Positions 1-6,262 of a stretch of DNA of 7,097 bases are shown piece after piece. The DNA comes from Desulfobacteraceae bacterium. Lineage in GTDB: Bacteria > Desulfobacterota > Desulfobacteria > Desulfobacterales > JAABSP01. Positions within the stretch are counted from its first letter, which is position 1. The number at the start of each line of letters is the position of its first letter. Position numbers and translations under genes: made by a program. The notes below the pieces were generated by a model that saw nothing but the letters and a program-made list of their open reading frames with translations, had not been told where the DNA came from and searched no databases. The DNA lies in contig JAABTE010000134.1 of assembly GCA_011390035.1 (NCBI GenBank), positions 1 through 7,097 on the forward strand, in the 5' to 3' direction.

Positions 1-77
1 CTTTAAAAAAAAGCCCGGCATTTTAAACAGGAAAATCAGCGCAATCAGTGAAATCAGTATAATCAGCGGTTCAGACA
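1..77. repeat. 77-base direct repeat, copy 1 (possibly continuing past the left edge)
   Basis: This segment recurs at 146-222 with only two differences, at positions 24 (T versus C) and 30 (G versus T). It starts with CTTT plus a run of eight A, then a short GC-rich stretch, then four 9-base units of the form AATCAGNNN at 34-42, 43-51, 52-60 and 61-69. It begins at the first base of the window, so the true left end cannot be seen. It lies downstream of the receptor operon. I see no open frame with coding character, so it looks like an intergenic repeat element of unknown function. Confidence 0.9.
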
Positions 78-95
78 GTATCTGAACCGCTGATT
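61..95. repeat. Perfect 15-bp inverted repeat with 5-base loop
   Basis: The arm AATCAGCGGTTCAGA (61-75) is the exact reverse complement of TCTGAACCGCTGATT (81-95), with loop CAGTA between them. It would form a strong hairpin on either strand. The left arm is the end of repeat copy 1 and the right arm lies in the spacer. No T-run follows the stem directly on either strand, so it is not a standard intrinsic terminator. It could still stall transcription, protect an mRNA 3' end, or be part of the repeat element. Confidence 0.88.
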
Positions 96-96
96 T

Positions 97-123
97 GCGC
101 AGATTACACGGATTCCGCAGATT
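97..123. repeat. Three 9-base units of a second, reversed-sense repeat
   Basis: Three consecutive units, GCGCAGATT (97-105), ACACGGATT (106-114) and CCGCAGATT (115-123), keep the 9-base period of the AATCAGNNN tract but in the opposite orientation, ending in GATT instead of starting with AATC. With the unit CCGCTGATT at 87-95 they make a mirrored array around the 61-95 hairpin, with one extra base at 96. Function unknown; the period is clear but unit identity is only moderate. Confidence 0.6.
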
Positions 124-145
124 CCCTCCAAATCACCTCCCGGCG

Positions 146-222
146 CTTTAAAAAAAAGCCCGGCATTTCAAACATGAAAATCAGCGCAATCAGTGAAATC
201 AGTATAATCAGCGGTTCAGACA
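146..222. repeat. 77-base direct repeat, copy 2, abutting the MCP1 stop codon
   Basis: This is the second copy of the segment at 1-77, 75 of 77 bases identical at an offset of 145. The four AATCAGNNN units fall at 179-187, 188-196, 197-205 and 206-214. Identity stops exactly one base before the stop codon of the receptor gene (223-225), so the repeat forms the whole immediate 3' flank of that gene. Between the copies is a 68-base spacer (78-145). The near identity suggests a recent duplication or active copying. Confidence 0.9.
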
Positions 223-235
223 TCAATACCGCTGA
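208..235 (-). other. Hairpin straddling the MCP1 stop codon
   Basis: TCAGCGGT (208-215) can pair with ACCGCTGA (228-235), giving an 8-bp stem and a 12-base loop that contains the stop codon (223-225). The right arm is supplied by the gene's last codons (Gln-Arg-Tyr) and the left arm by repeat copy 2. A T-run on the transcript (complement of 150-157) is about 50 bases further on, too far for a classic terminator. Possible 3'-end structure only. Confidence 0.45.
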
Positions 236-3102
236 AAATCATCATCCAAATTCAACGTCACCGCCTCATCCATCTCCTCATCCTTTTCACCCTCTCCATC
301 TGATTTCAATGCCTTTTCCGCCTTCTCCCCTTCATTGGTCCCGGCGTCCTTTGCGGCGGCCCCTTTTCCGGCCTTGCCCATGGTCTTGCCCTTGCGCTTT
401 CTTTCGGCGTGTTCCTTGCGCCAGAGATCCTCACGCTCGCCGTCCAGCTTGAAAAAGGAGATTGTGGCCAGAAGTTGCTGGGCCTGGCTGGACAGCTCCT
501 CGGCCGTGGAGGACATCTCCTCGGAGGCCGAGGCGTTCTGCTGGACCACCTCGTCGAGCTGCTGGATGGCGGTGTTGATCTGGCCGGCGCCGGAGTTCTG
601 CTCGTTGCTGGCGGCGCTGATTTCCTGTACCAGCTCGGCGGTCTTGCGGATGTCGGGGACGATGTGGGAGAGCAGTTGGCCCGCTTTTTCCGCCACGGCG
701 ACGCTGTTGCCGGACAGATCGCTGATCTCCACGGCGGCCCGCTGGCTGCGCTCGGCCAGCTTGCGCACCTCGGAGGCCACCACGGCGAAGCCCTTGCCGT
801 TTTCGCCGGCCCGGGCGGCCTCAACCGCGGCGTTGAGGGCCAGAAGGTCGGTCTGGCGGGCGATTTCCTCGACGATGGCGATCTTGCCGGCGATCTGGCC
901 CATGGCGTCCACGGTCTGGTTCACGGCCTTGCCGCCGTCATCGGCGTCGTCGGCGGATTTTCGGGCGATCTTTTCCGTCTGAAGGGCGTTGTCGGCGTTC
1001 TGGCGGATGCTGGCGGCCATCTCCTCCATGGAGGCGGAGACCTCCTCGGCGGAGGCGGCCTGCTCGGCGGCGCCCTGGGACATCTGCTCGGACATGGAGG
1101 AGAGCTGCTCGCTGCCCGAGGCCACGTAGTCCGCGGCGCTTCGGATCTCGGAAACGATGGTTCGCAGCCGGTCGATCATGCCGCGCAGGGCGTCGGAGAG
1201 GGCGCCCACCTCGTCGCCCTGGCGCACGTCGATGCGGGCGGTCAGGTCGCCTTCGGCCACCTTTCTGGCGAAATCGACCCCCTTGGTGAGGGGGTTTGCG
1301 ATGCCCCGGGCCACCAGGAAGGCAAACAGGGCGATGAGCGCGCCGAGGATCAGGCCGCTGATGATCAGCGAGCGCAGCAGCGTCCGGATGGGCTCGCGCA
1401 CCTCGGCCTCGTCGATTTCGGCCATCAGGGCCCAGGTGACGTCCCACAGCTTTACGGGCGTGTAGGCCGAAAGCACCGGGTTGCCGTTGTAGTCGATGAT
1501 CACCCGGCTGCCCGTGGCGCCGGAAAGGGCGGCGTTGCCGGCCTCGGTGTCCACGCTGCCGGAGGACGGGTTTTTAAAGGAGGCCAGCACCGAATGTTGC
1601 TCCGGGTCCAGGAAGGAGTCGGAGCGCATCAGCTTGTCCGGCCCCACAAGGTAGGTTTCGCCGGACTGGCCCATGCCGGTGCGCTCCTGCATGATGTCGT
1701 TGATGGCGGCAAGGCTCAACTGAAGGGCCACCACCACCTGAACGACCCCGTCCTGGATCAGGGGCTGGGCGATAAAGGCGCAGGGCTCGCCGCCGCTGGG
1801 GGCGTAGGGCTCGAAATCGGCCATGGCGAATCCCAGGGTGTCCAGGGTGGTCCGCACGAGGCGGCCGAGGTTCGACTGGCGGTATTTGCCCGTGAGGATG
1901 TTGGAGCGGTAATCGGACTCTTTTTCAACGGTGTAGAAGACATATCCGTCCGGATTGATCAGGAACAGGTCGTAATAGCCGTAGGATTCCTTGTACTGGG
2001 CGAAGTATTCCCGCCCCTGGGAATCCTTCGGGGTGAAGGCTTCCGCCACGTTCATTTCGGTGACCATGGCCCACCGGAGGCCGGGGCCCGGCGATATCGG
2101 GGACCAGCAGGAGAGAACGGGGTTGCCGTTGTAGTCGTTGATGACCTTCCGGCCGGCGCGGCCATCCAGGGCCGAGCGGGTGGCCTCGGTGTCCACCGTC
2201 AGGTTGTTTTTAAAGGAACCGGCCACGGATCGGTTCGGGTCCAGGCGGGAATCCGAGCGCATCCGCCCGTCCGGCCCCACCAGGTAGGATTCCCCGGTCT
2301 CGCCCAGGCCCGTTTCCCGGGCCAGGATGGCGTTGATCTGGTCCATGGGGATCTGGAAGGCCACGAACCCGGCCAGCCCGCCCTTGCCGTCTGTGATCCT
2401 GCCCATCATGAAGGCCGCGGGGGCGCCGCCGGAAGGGGCGTAGGGCAGCAGGTCGGAAACGGCGATCTCGTCGTTTTCCATGATCGTGGCCGTTTCAAGG
2501 GCCTTGCCGATGCCCTGGTCCCGGAGACGGGTTTCCGGGATCAGGCGGCCCAGGTCCGATTCCCGCCGCAGGGTGTAAAGGATCCGGCCGTCCCGGCTGA
2601 CCAGGAACATGTCGTACCAGCCGAAATCGGCGGCGATGTCCTTCATGCGCGGGTCGTACTGGTCCGCCAGCGCCTGCCACTCGGGGGTTTCGATCCGGCC
2701 GTCGGCCGGGCCGGCGGCGTACTGGAGGGCCACTATGGCCTCGCCCATAAGGGTTTCGTCCTTGATCACCAGGAGCCGGGCCCGAAGATCGTCGAAGTAG
2801 GCCGTCAGTTGAGAATGCTTCAGGTCCTGGATGGCCTGGAGCTTTTCAAAGGCCGACTGGCGAAGGGTGGAGACCGTTTCCACCAGCACGGCCATGTCCC
2901 CCTGGCGCTCCAGGAAGAACTTTTCCACCTGGGCCTTTTTTATGCCCCGCACCGCCTCCAACTGGGCGTAGGATTTGGCCATCAGCGCGTCGGTGGCCAG
3001 CCGGGCGCTCCACCAGCCCGCAAGCCCCAGGGGAATCAGGCCCGCCAGCAGGAACAGGCCGATGAGTTTCGGCTTCATCTGAATATCTCTTAGCTTTTTC
3101 AT
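223..3102 (-). CDS. Methyl-accepting chemotaxis protein with duplicated Cache-like sensor (MCP1)
   Basis: This 959-residue transmembrane chemoreceptor should bind a periplasmic ligand and control the CheA-CheW kinase complex. TM1 is at about 11-31. The periplasmic part (32-576) begins with two homologous helical stretches (47-86 and 87-126) and then has a Cache-like unit present twice. Markers of the duplication are GWYDMFLV at 161 and GYYDLFLI at 375, YAPSGG at 221 and 433, YLVGPD at 273 and 484, and YNGNPVLS at 324 and 538. TM2 is at 577-597, one HAMP domain at about 598-652, and the signalling hairpin at about 655-885 with its tip around EAARAGENGKGFAVVASEVR (761-780). Candidate methylation pairs are Glu686-687, 693-694, 861-862 and 868-869. 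A Lys/Glu-rich tail (886-950) ends in FQRY, a CheR/CheB-tether-type motif. The ATG at 3102 has GGAG seven bases upstream; a second Met at codon 9 is less likely. Family certain, ligand unknown. Confidence 0.96.
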   Translation of the reverse strand: MKKLRDIQMKPKLIGLFLLAGLIPLGLAGWWSARLATDALMAKSYAQLEAVRGIKKAQVEKFFLERQGDMAVLVETVSTLRQSAFEKLQAIQDLKHSQLTAYFDDLRARLLVIKDETLMGEAIVALQYAAGPADGRIETPEWQALADQYDPRMKDIAADFGWYDMFLVSRDGRILYTLRRESDLGRLIPETRLRDQGIGKALETATIMENDEIAVSDLLPYAPSGGAPAAFMMGRITDGKGGLAGFVAFQIPMDQINAILARETGLGETGESYLVGPDGRMRSDSRLDPNRSVAGSFKNNLTVDTEATRSALDGRAGRKVINDYNGNPVLSCWSPISPGPGLRWAMVTEMNVAEAFTPKDSQGREYFAQYKESYGYYDLFLINPDGYVFYTVEKESDYRSNILTGKYRQSNLGRLVRTTLDTLGFAMADFEPYAPSGGEPCAFIAQPLIQDGVVQVVVALQLSLAAINDIMQERTGMGQSGETYLVGPDKLMRSDSFLDPEQHSVLASFKNPSSGSVDTEAGNAALSGATGSRVIIDYNGNPVLSAYTPVKLWDVTWALMAEIDEAEVREPIRTLLRSLIISGLILGALIALFAFLVARGIANPLTKGVDFARKVAEGDLTARIDVRQGDEVGALSDALRGMIDRLRTIVSEIRSAADYVASGSEQLSSMSEQMSQGAAEQAASAEEVSASMEEMAASIRQNADNALQTEKIARKSADDADDGGKAVNQTVDAMGQIAGKIAIVEEIARQTDLLALNAAVEAARAGENGKGFAVVASEVRKLAERSQRAAVEISDLSGNSVAVAEKAGQLLSHIVPDIRKTAELVQEISAASNEQNSGAGQINTAIQQLDEVVQQNASASEEMSSTAEELSSQAQQLLATISFFKLDGEREDLWRKEHAERKRKGKTMGKAGKGAAAKDAGTNEGEKAEKALKSDGEGEKDEEMDEAVTLNLDDDFQRY

Positions 3103-3109
3103 CGTTTTT

Positions 3110-3113
3110 CTCC
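3110..3113 (-). promoter_or_regulatory. Ribosome binding site for MCP1
   Basis: GGAG on the minus strand sits seven bases before the ATG at 3102. It decides for this start over the in-frame ATG at 3078, which lacks such a site. It lies in the 63-base gap after the MCP2 stop codon, consistent with translation from a shared mRNA. Confidence 0.75.
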
Positions 3114-3165
3114 GATTTGTTTTTGAAGATTATGGGAAGGGCGGCGATGCCTCCGATGCCGCCTG

Positions 3166-6100
3166 TCACTGGTACCGCTCGAAATGGTCCGAATCGTCTT
3201 CGTCCATTTCCATTTTCAGGTCAATGCCTTTACCGCGGTCGCCGCCCATGGCGTTTCGGCCCTTGGCGCCCGGGATCCGGCGCCGGCGGGCGGGGTGGTT
3301 CCCGTGGCGATCGGCGCCGGATTCGGCCGCCGGGGCGCCCGCGCCCGCGGCCCGGCGGCCTGGCCGCCTGAGGACCTGCCGGGGCTGCGCGTCCGCCGGG
3401 TTCGGGCGCTGGCGCGGGTTGCCGTCCGGGTCTTCATTCGGGTCTTCATCCGGATACTCATCCGGGTCTTCATCCGGGTCCTCATCCGGGTCCTCGAAGT
3501 CCCGAAAATGGCCGTCCTGGATGCGTCGGGCCATGGCGGGGGCCACATCGAAGAAGGAGGCGATGTCCAGCAGGCGGCGGGAGTGGTTGGCGAAATCCTC
3601 GCTGGCGGCGGCCATCTGCTGGGTGGCCGCGGCGTTCTGTTGAATGATCTGATCAAGCTCCTGAACCGCCTCATTCACCTGGCGGATGCCGCCGGACTGC
3701 TCCGAGGTGGCGGCGCTGATTTCGATTATCAGATCCGTGGTCTTTTCCATGCCGCCGAGCATGTCCGAAAGCAGCTCGCCGGTCTGTTCGGCGATATGAA
3801 GGTTGTTGGCCGAAAGGGCCGTGATGGTCTTGGCCGCCTTCCGGCTTTTTTCAGCCAGCTTGCGCACCTCCGCGGCCACAACGGCAAAGCCCTTGCCGTG
3901 CTCGCCGGCCCGGGCCGCCTCGATGGCCGCGTTCAGGGCCAGCATGTTGGTCTGCCGGGCGATCTCCTCGATCACCCGGATGTTTTCCGATATGGAGCGG
4001 GTGGCCGACACCGTCTCCTGGACCGACCGGTGGCCGGCCTGGGCGGTATGGGCGGTTTTTCGGGCGATGATGGCCGTCTGGTTGGCGTTGTCCTCGTTAT
4101 GGCTCACAGCGTCGCTCATCTGCTCCATGGACGAGGAGATCTCCTGAATCCCCGACGCCTGCTGGGAGGTGCCCTGGGAGATCTGCTCCGCGGCCCGGCT
4201 CAGCTCCTGGCTGCCCCCGGCCACCTGCTCGGCCGCCTCGCGGGCGTCCAGGGCGAATACGGCCAGGTTTTCGATGAGGGTGTTCAGGTTGTCCCGGATC
4301 AGATCGAAGTCGCCGCCGTAGGACCGCTCGATGAAGTCGGGGATCCGGCCCTGGGCCATCCGCTCCAGTTTGGCCGCCGTTTCCTTGATTGGTGCCACCA
4401 CCGCGTCCAGGGTATTGTTTACGCCCTGGAGAAGTGCCGCGTAGGTGCCGCCGTACCGGTCCGCCGCCCCCCGTGCGTCCAGCCGCCCGCGGCGGGCGGC
4501 CTCTGTCAATCCGTTGATGTCCGCGCCGATCTGCCGCAGGGTCTCCACCATTCGTGCCAGGGACTGGCCCAGCGCGTCAGCGTCTGACAGAACCGGCACG
4601 GCGGTGGAAAAATCGCCCGCGGCCACCCGCTCGGCCACCCGGGCCACGGCCCGGCGGTTTTCGATCACGGCGTTGAGGCTTTCCACGATTTCCGCGAAAT
4701 CCCCCGGATAGGTGACGGCGATGGGCTCCGGCAGGTCGCCCACGGCGATGCGCCGCATGTGCGCGGCCCCCATGGCCAGCGGCGCGGTGACCGCCGCCAG
4801 CGTCTGGTTGATGCCCGCGACAATGCGGCCGTAGTCGCCGCCGAAGCGCTCCGCGTCGCCCCGGGCGCTCAGGTTGCCCCCGGCCGCTTCCCGGGTCAGC
4901 CGGACGGTCTCGTCCACCAGGCCGCCGATGGCCGCGATCATGGCGTTGAGCGCCCGCATCAGCCGGTCGTTTTCGGACCGGGCCGGCGCCTCCTGGGACA
5001 GGTCGCCGCCGGCGATGGCCTCGGCGATGCGGGTGGTGCGCCCGGTGGCGGCGATCAGGGCGTTCAGGTTGTCCCTCACCTTTAGAAATTCTCCCGGATA
5101 CGTATCCGTCAGGGGCTCGGGCAGATCCCCCAGGGCCAGCCGGTCTATGTGGGCGATTATCTGGGCCACCGGCTCCCGTATGGAGCGGGCCGTGAGCCAC
5201 CCCATCAGGAGCAGGGGAAGCGTCAGGGCGAAAATCGCCAGGTTCACGGCGCCCAACTGGTACAGCCGCCGCTTGAGATTTTTGCTGATTTCCTCGGATT
5301 TGCCGGCGATGGCGGCATCCATCCCGGCGATGGCCGCCAGCAGTTGCTCCTTGTCCGCCTCCGCCCCGTCAATGGCCTCCCCGAAGGCTGCGGCCACCTC
5401 GTGAAAATCGGTCACCTCCCGGCGATAGCGGGTGATGTTTTCTATCAGGGCCGCTCCATAATCGGCGATGTGCTGTTCCCCGGCCAGCAGGGTCTGAAAG
5501 CGCATTCTCAGGTCATCGGCCAGGGCCTCGAGGGGATGATCGCCGGCCCTCGGGCCCGTTTTTTCGTCGCGTCCCGCAGCCCCCGAGCCCGCTTTTTCGT
5601 CGTGGCCCGCGTTTTCGAAATGAGACAGCCCCAGCCGCGAAAAGCCCAGGGCCAGGCGCATGAGCGACTCCCGGAATCCGGCCAGCAGCACGCTGAGTTG
5701 CTCCACCGCGCCCGTGTCCTCCCCCGCTGTCATCATGACGATCATCTTTTCGGAAACGGTCTGATCCAGGGCAGACAGGATGCCGTTGAGGCGGTTTTCC
5801 AGAGACTCGATCCGCGCCTTTCGGGCGTTGACCTGGGCGGCCCGGTCCAGGATCTGGGCCAGCTTTTCCCGAAAGGCCGTCAGCCGGGCGGACAGCGGCG
5901 CGCCGGATTGCGCCGCCAGGATGGCGTCGATTCGCCCCAGCAGGCGGGCGCCGTCCTTTTCCAGCGCCGCCGGGTTGCCGTAGAAGGTGGCCAGGATCAG
6001 GTTCATCTCCGACAGCGCCCGGGCCAGCTCGCGGCTCATGCCGGCGTTGTCCGCGATCTCCCGGGTTTGAACCACCAGGGTCCGGCCGATGGCGTCATGC

Positions 6101-6201
6101 TCGTGATGAAGGGTGAGGAAAACGAAGCCGATGACGAGGATAAAGGCCACGCAGATGGCGCCGTTGACGATCAGCAGTCGCTTGGTGATGTCGCCTTTCA
6201 T
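3166..6201 (-). CDS. Methyl-accepting chemotaxis protein with seven-module HAMP array (MCP2)
   Basis: This 1011-residue chemoreceptor has TM1 at about 8-30, an all-helical periplasmic domain at 31-312 and TM2 at about 316-336. The periplasmic part resembles a helical-bundle (four-helix or HBM-like) sensor, without the alpha/beta markers of MCP1. Next comes an array of seven HAMP-like modules (about 338-650), whose 'GDL' landmarks fall at 358, 399, 442, 488, 529, 572 and 618. The signalling hairpin (about 654-885) has its tip at EAARAGEHGKGFAVVAAEVR (761-780). Candidate methylation pairs are Gln686-Glu687, Glu693-Gln694, Gln861-862 and Glu868-Asp869; several Gln would need CheB deamidation. 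The tail has acidic DPDE repeats (901-929), an Arg/Pro/Ala-rich stretch and a terminal HFERYQ, a CheR/CheB-tether-type motif. I chose ATG 6201, preceded by GTGAG; a GTG at 6210 would add three residues but has no Shine-Dalgarno. Family certain; ligand unknown. Confidence 0.95.
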   Translation of the reverse strand: MKGDITKRLLIVNGAICVAFILVIGFVFLTLHHEHDAIGRTLVVQTREIADNAGMSRELARALSEMNLILATFYGNPAALEKDGARLLGRIDAILAAQSGAPLSARLTAFREKLAQILDRAAQVNARKARIESLENRLNGILSALDQTVSEKMIVMMTAGEDTGAVEQLSVLLAGFRESLMRLALGFSRLGLSHFENAGHDEKAGSGAAGRDEKTGPRAGDHPLEALADDLRMRFQTLLAGEQHIADYGAALIENITRYRREVTDFHEVAAAFGEAIDGAEADKEQLLAAIAGMDAAIAGKSEEISKNLKRRLYQLGAVNLAIFALTLPLLLMGWLTARSIREPVAQIIAHIDRLALGDLPEPLTDTYPGEFLKVRDNLNALIAATGRTTRIAEAIAGGDLSQEAPARSENDRLMRALNAMIAAIGGLVDETVRLTREAAGGNLSARGDAERFGGDYGRIVAGINQTLAAVTAPLAMGAAHMRRIAVGDLPEPIAVTYPGDFAEIVESLNAVIENRRAVARVAERVAAGDFSTAVPVLSDADALGQSLARMVETLRQIGADINGLTEAARRGRLDARGAADRYGGTYAALLQGVNNTLDAVVAPIKETAAKLERMAQGRIPDFIERSYGGDFDLIRDNLNTLIENLAVFALDAREAAEQVAGGSQELSRAAEQISQGTSQQASGIQEISSSMEQMSDAVSHNEDNANQTAIIARKTAHTAQAGHRSVQETVSATRSISENIRVIEEIARQTNMLALNAAIEAARAGEHGKGFAVVAAEVRKLAEKSRKAAKTITALSANNLHIAEQTGELLSDMLGGMEKTTDLIIEISAATSEQSGGIRQVNEAVQELDQIIQQNAAATQQMAAASEDFANHSRRLLDIASFFDVAPAMARRIQDGHFRDFEDPDEDPDEDPDEYPDEDPNEDPDGNPRQRPNPADAQPRQVLRRPGRRAAGAGAPAAESGADRHGNHPARRRRIPGAKGRNAMGGDRGKGIDLKMEMDEDDSDHFERYQ
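3416..3499 (-). repeat. 12-base tandem repeat encoding an acidic DPDE tail
   Basis: Seven 12-base units lie head to tail: a divergent one at 3416-3427, then 3428-3439, 3440-3451, 3452-3463, 3464-3475, 3476-3487 and 3488-3499. The typical unit on the plus strand is GGGTCTTCATCC. Read in the gene's direction each gives four residues of an Asp-Pro-Asp/Asn-Glu pattern (MCP2 residues about 901-929). Because the unit is a multiple of three, gain or loss of units would change tail length without breaking the gene. Confidence 0.88.
5551..5610 (-). repeat. Duplicated 11-codon segment in the MCP2 periplasmic domain
   Basis: Bases 5551-5577 and 5584-5610 match at 23 of 27 positions with an offset of 33. 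In the protein this gives two neighbouring 11-residue segments, AGHDEKAGSGA (198-208) and AGRDEKTGPRA (209-219), both flexible and charged. They interrupt an otherwise helical domain, so they probably form an inter-helix loop. Confidence 0.75.
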
Positions 6202-6205
6202 GGGT

Positions 6206-6210
6206 CTCAC
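6206..6210 (-). promoter_or_regulatory. Weak ribosome binding site for MCP2
   Basis: GTGAG on the minus strand lies four bases before ATG 6201 and can pair with the 3' end of 16S rRNA only weakly. It is the sole Shine-Dalgarno-like string near the start. It overlaps the alternative GTG start at 6210, which is one reason to prefer the ATG. The upstream leader is filled by a tandem repeat. Confidence 0.4.
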
Positions 6211-6214
6211 TTTC

Positions 6215-6259
6215 AGTGTCGTAACCGGCAGTGTCGTAGCCGGCAGTGTCGCAGCCGGG
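6215..6259. repeat. Three 15-base tandem repeats in the gap before MCP2
   Basis: Three head-to-tail units, AGTGTCGTAACCGGC (6215-6229), AGTGTCGTAGCCGGC (6230-6244) and AGTGTCGCAGCCGGG (6245-6259), differ at only one to three positions. They fill 45 of the 61 bases between the binding-protein stop codon and the MCP2 start. They may be a slippage-generated spacer or a set of operator-like sites; no self-complementary hairpin of note is seen within one unit. Confidence 0.9.
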
Positions 6260-6262
6260 CGG

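Noticed and set aside
146..222. Intrinsic terminator using the eight-T run (complement of 150-157)
   Set aside because: The GC-rich string just before the T-run on the transcript has no nearby complement to form a stem, and the real hairpins lie about 50 or more bases away.
1..222. CRISPR array
   Set aside because: Only two copies of 77 bases with one 68-base spacer, an internal 9-base period and no cas genes; this does not fit CRISPR dimensions.
174..452. A 92-codon open frame on the plus strand starting in repeat copy 2
   Set aside because: Its start encodes the 9-base repeat (Ile-Ser-x units) and the remainder is antisense to the MCP1 tail; Pro, His and Arg dominate.
409..3093. An 894-codon open frame on the plus strand opposite MCP1
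   Set aside because: It mirrors the receptor gene codon for codon in a GC-rich region, is dominated by Gly, His, Val and Leu, and has no recognisable domain. The minus-strand product is an unmistakable chemoreceptor.
3140..3163. Terminator hairpin between MCP2 and MCP1
   Set aside because: GGCGGC and GCCGCC can pair, but the stem is only six bases with a 12-base loop and no T-run follows, so read-through into MCP1 is more likely.
3184..4587. A 467-codon open frame on the plus strand opposite MCP2
   Set aside because: It is antisense to the signalling and HAMP part of MCP2, with low-complexity composition including a repeat (IRVFIRV) that is only the 12-base tandem repeat read backwards.
6202..6210. 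GTG at 6210 as the start of MCP2
   Set aside because: It lacks any Shine-Dalgarno-like sequence and adds only three residues. The ATG at 6201 has GTGAG upstream and gives a typical receptor N-terminus. The choice is not certain.
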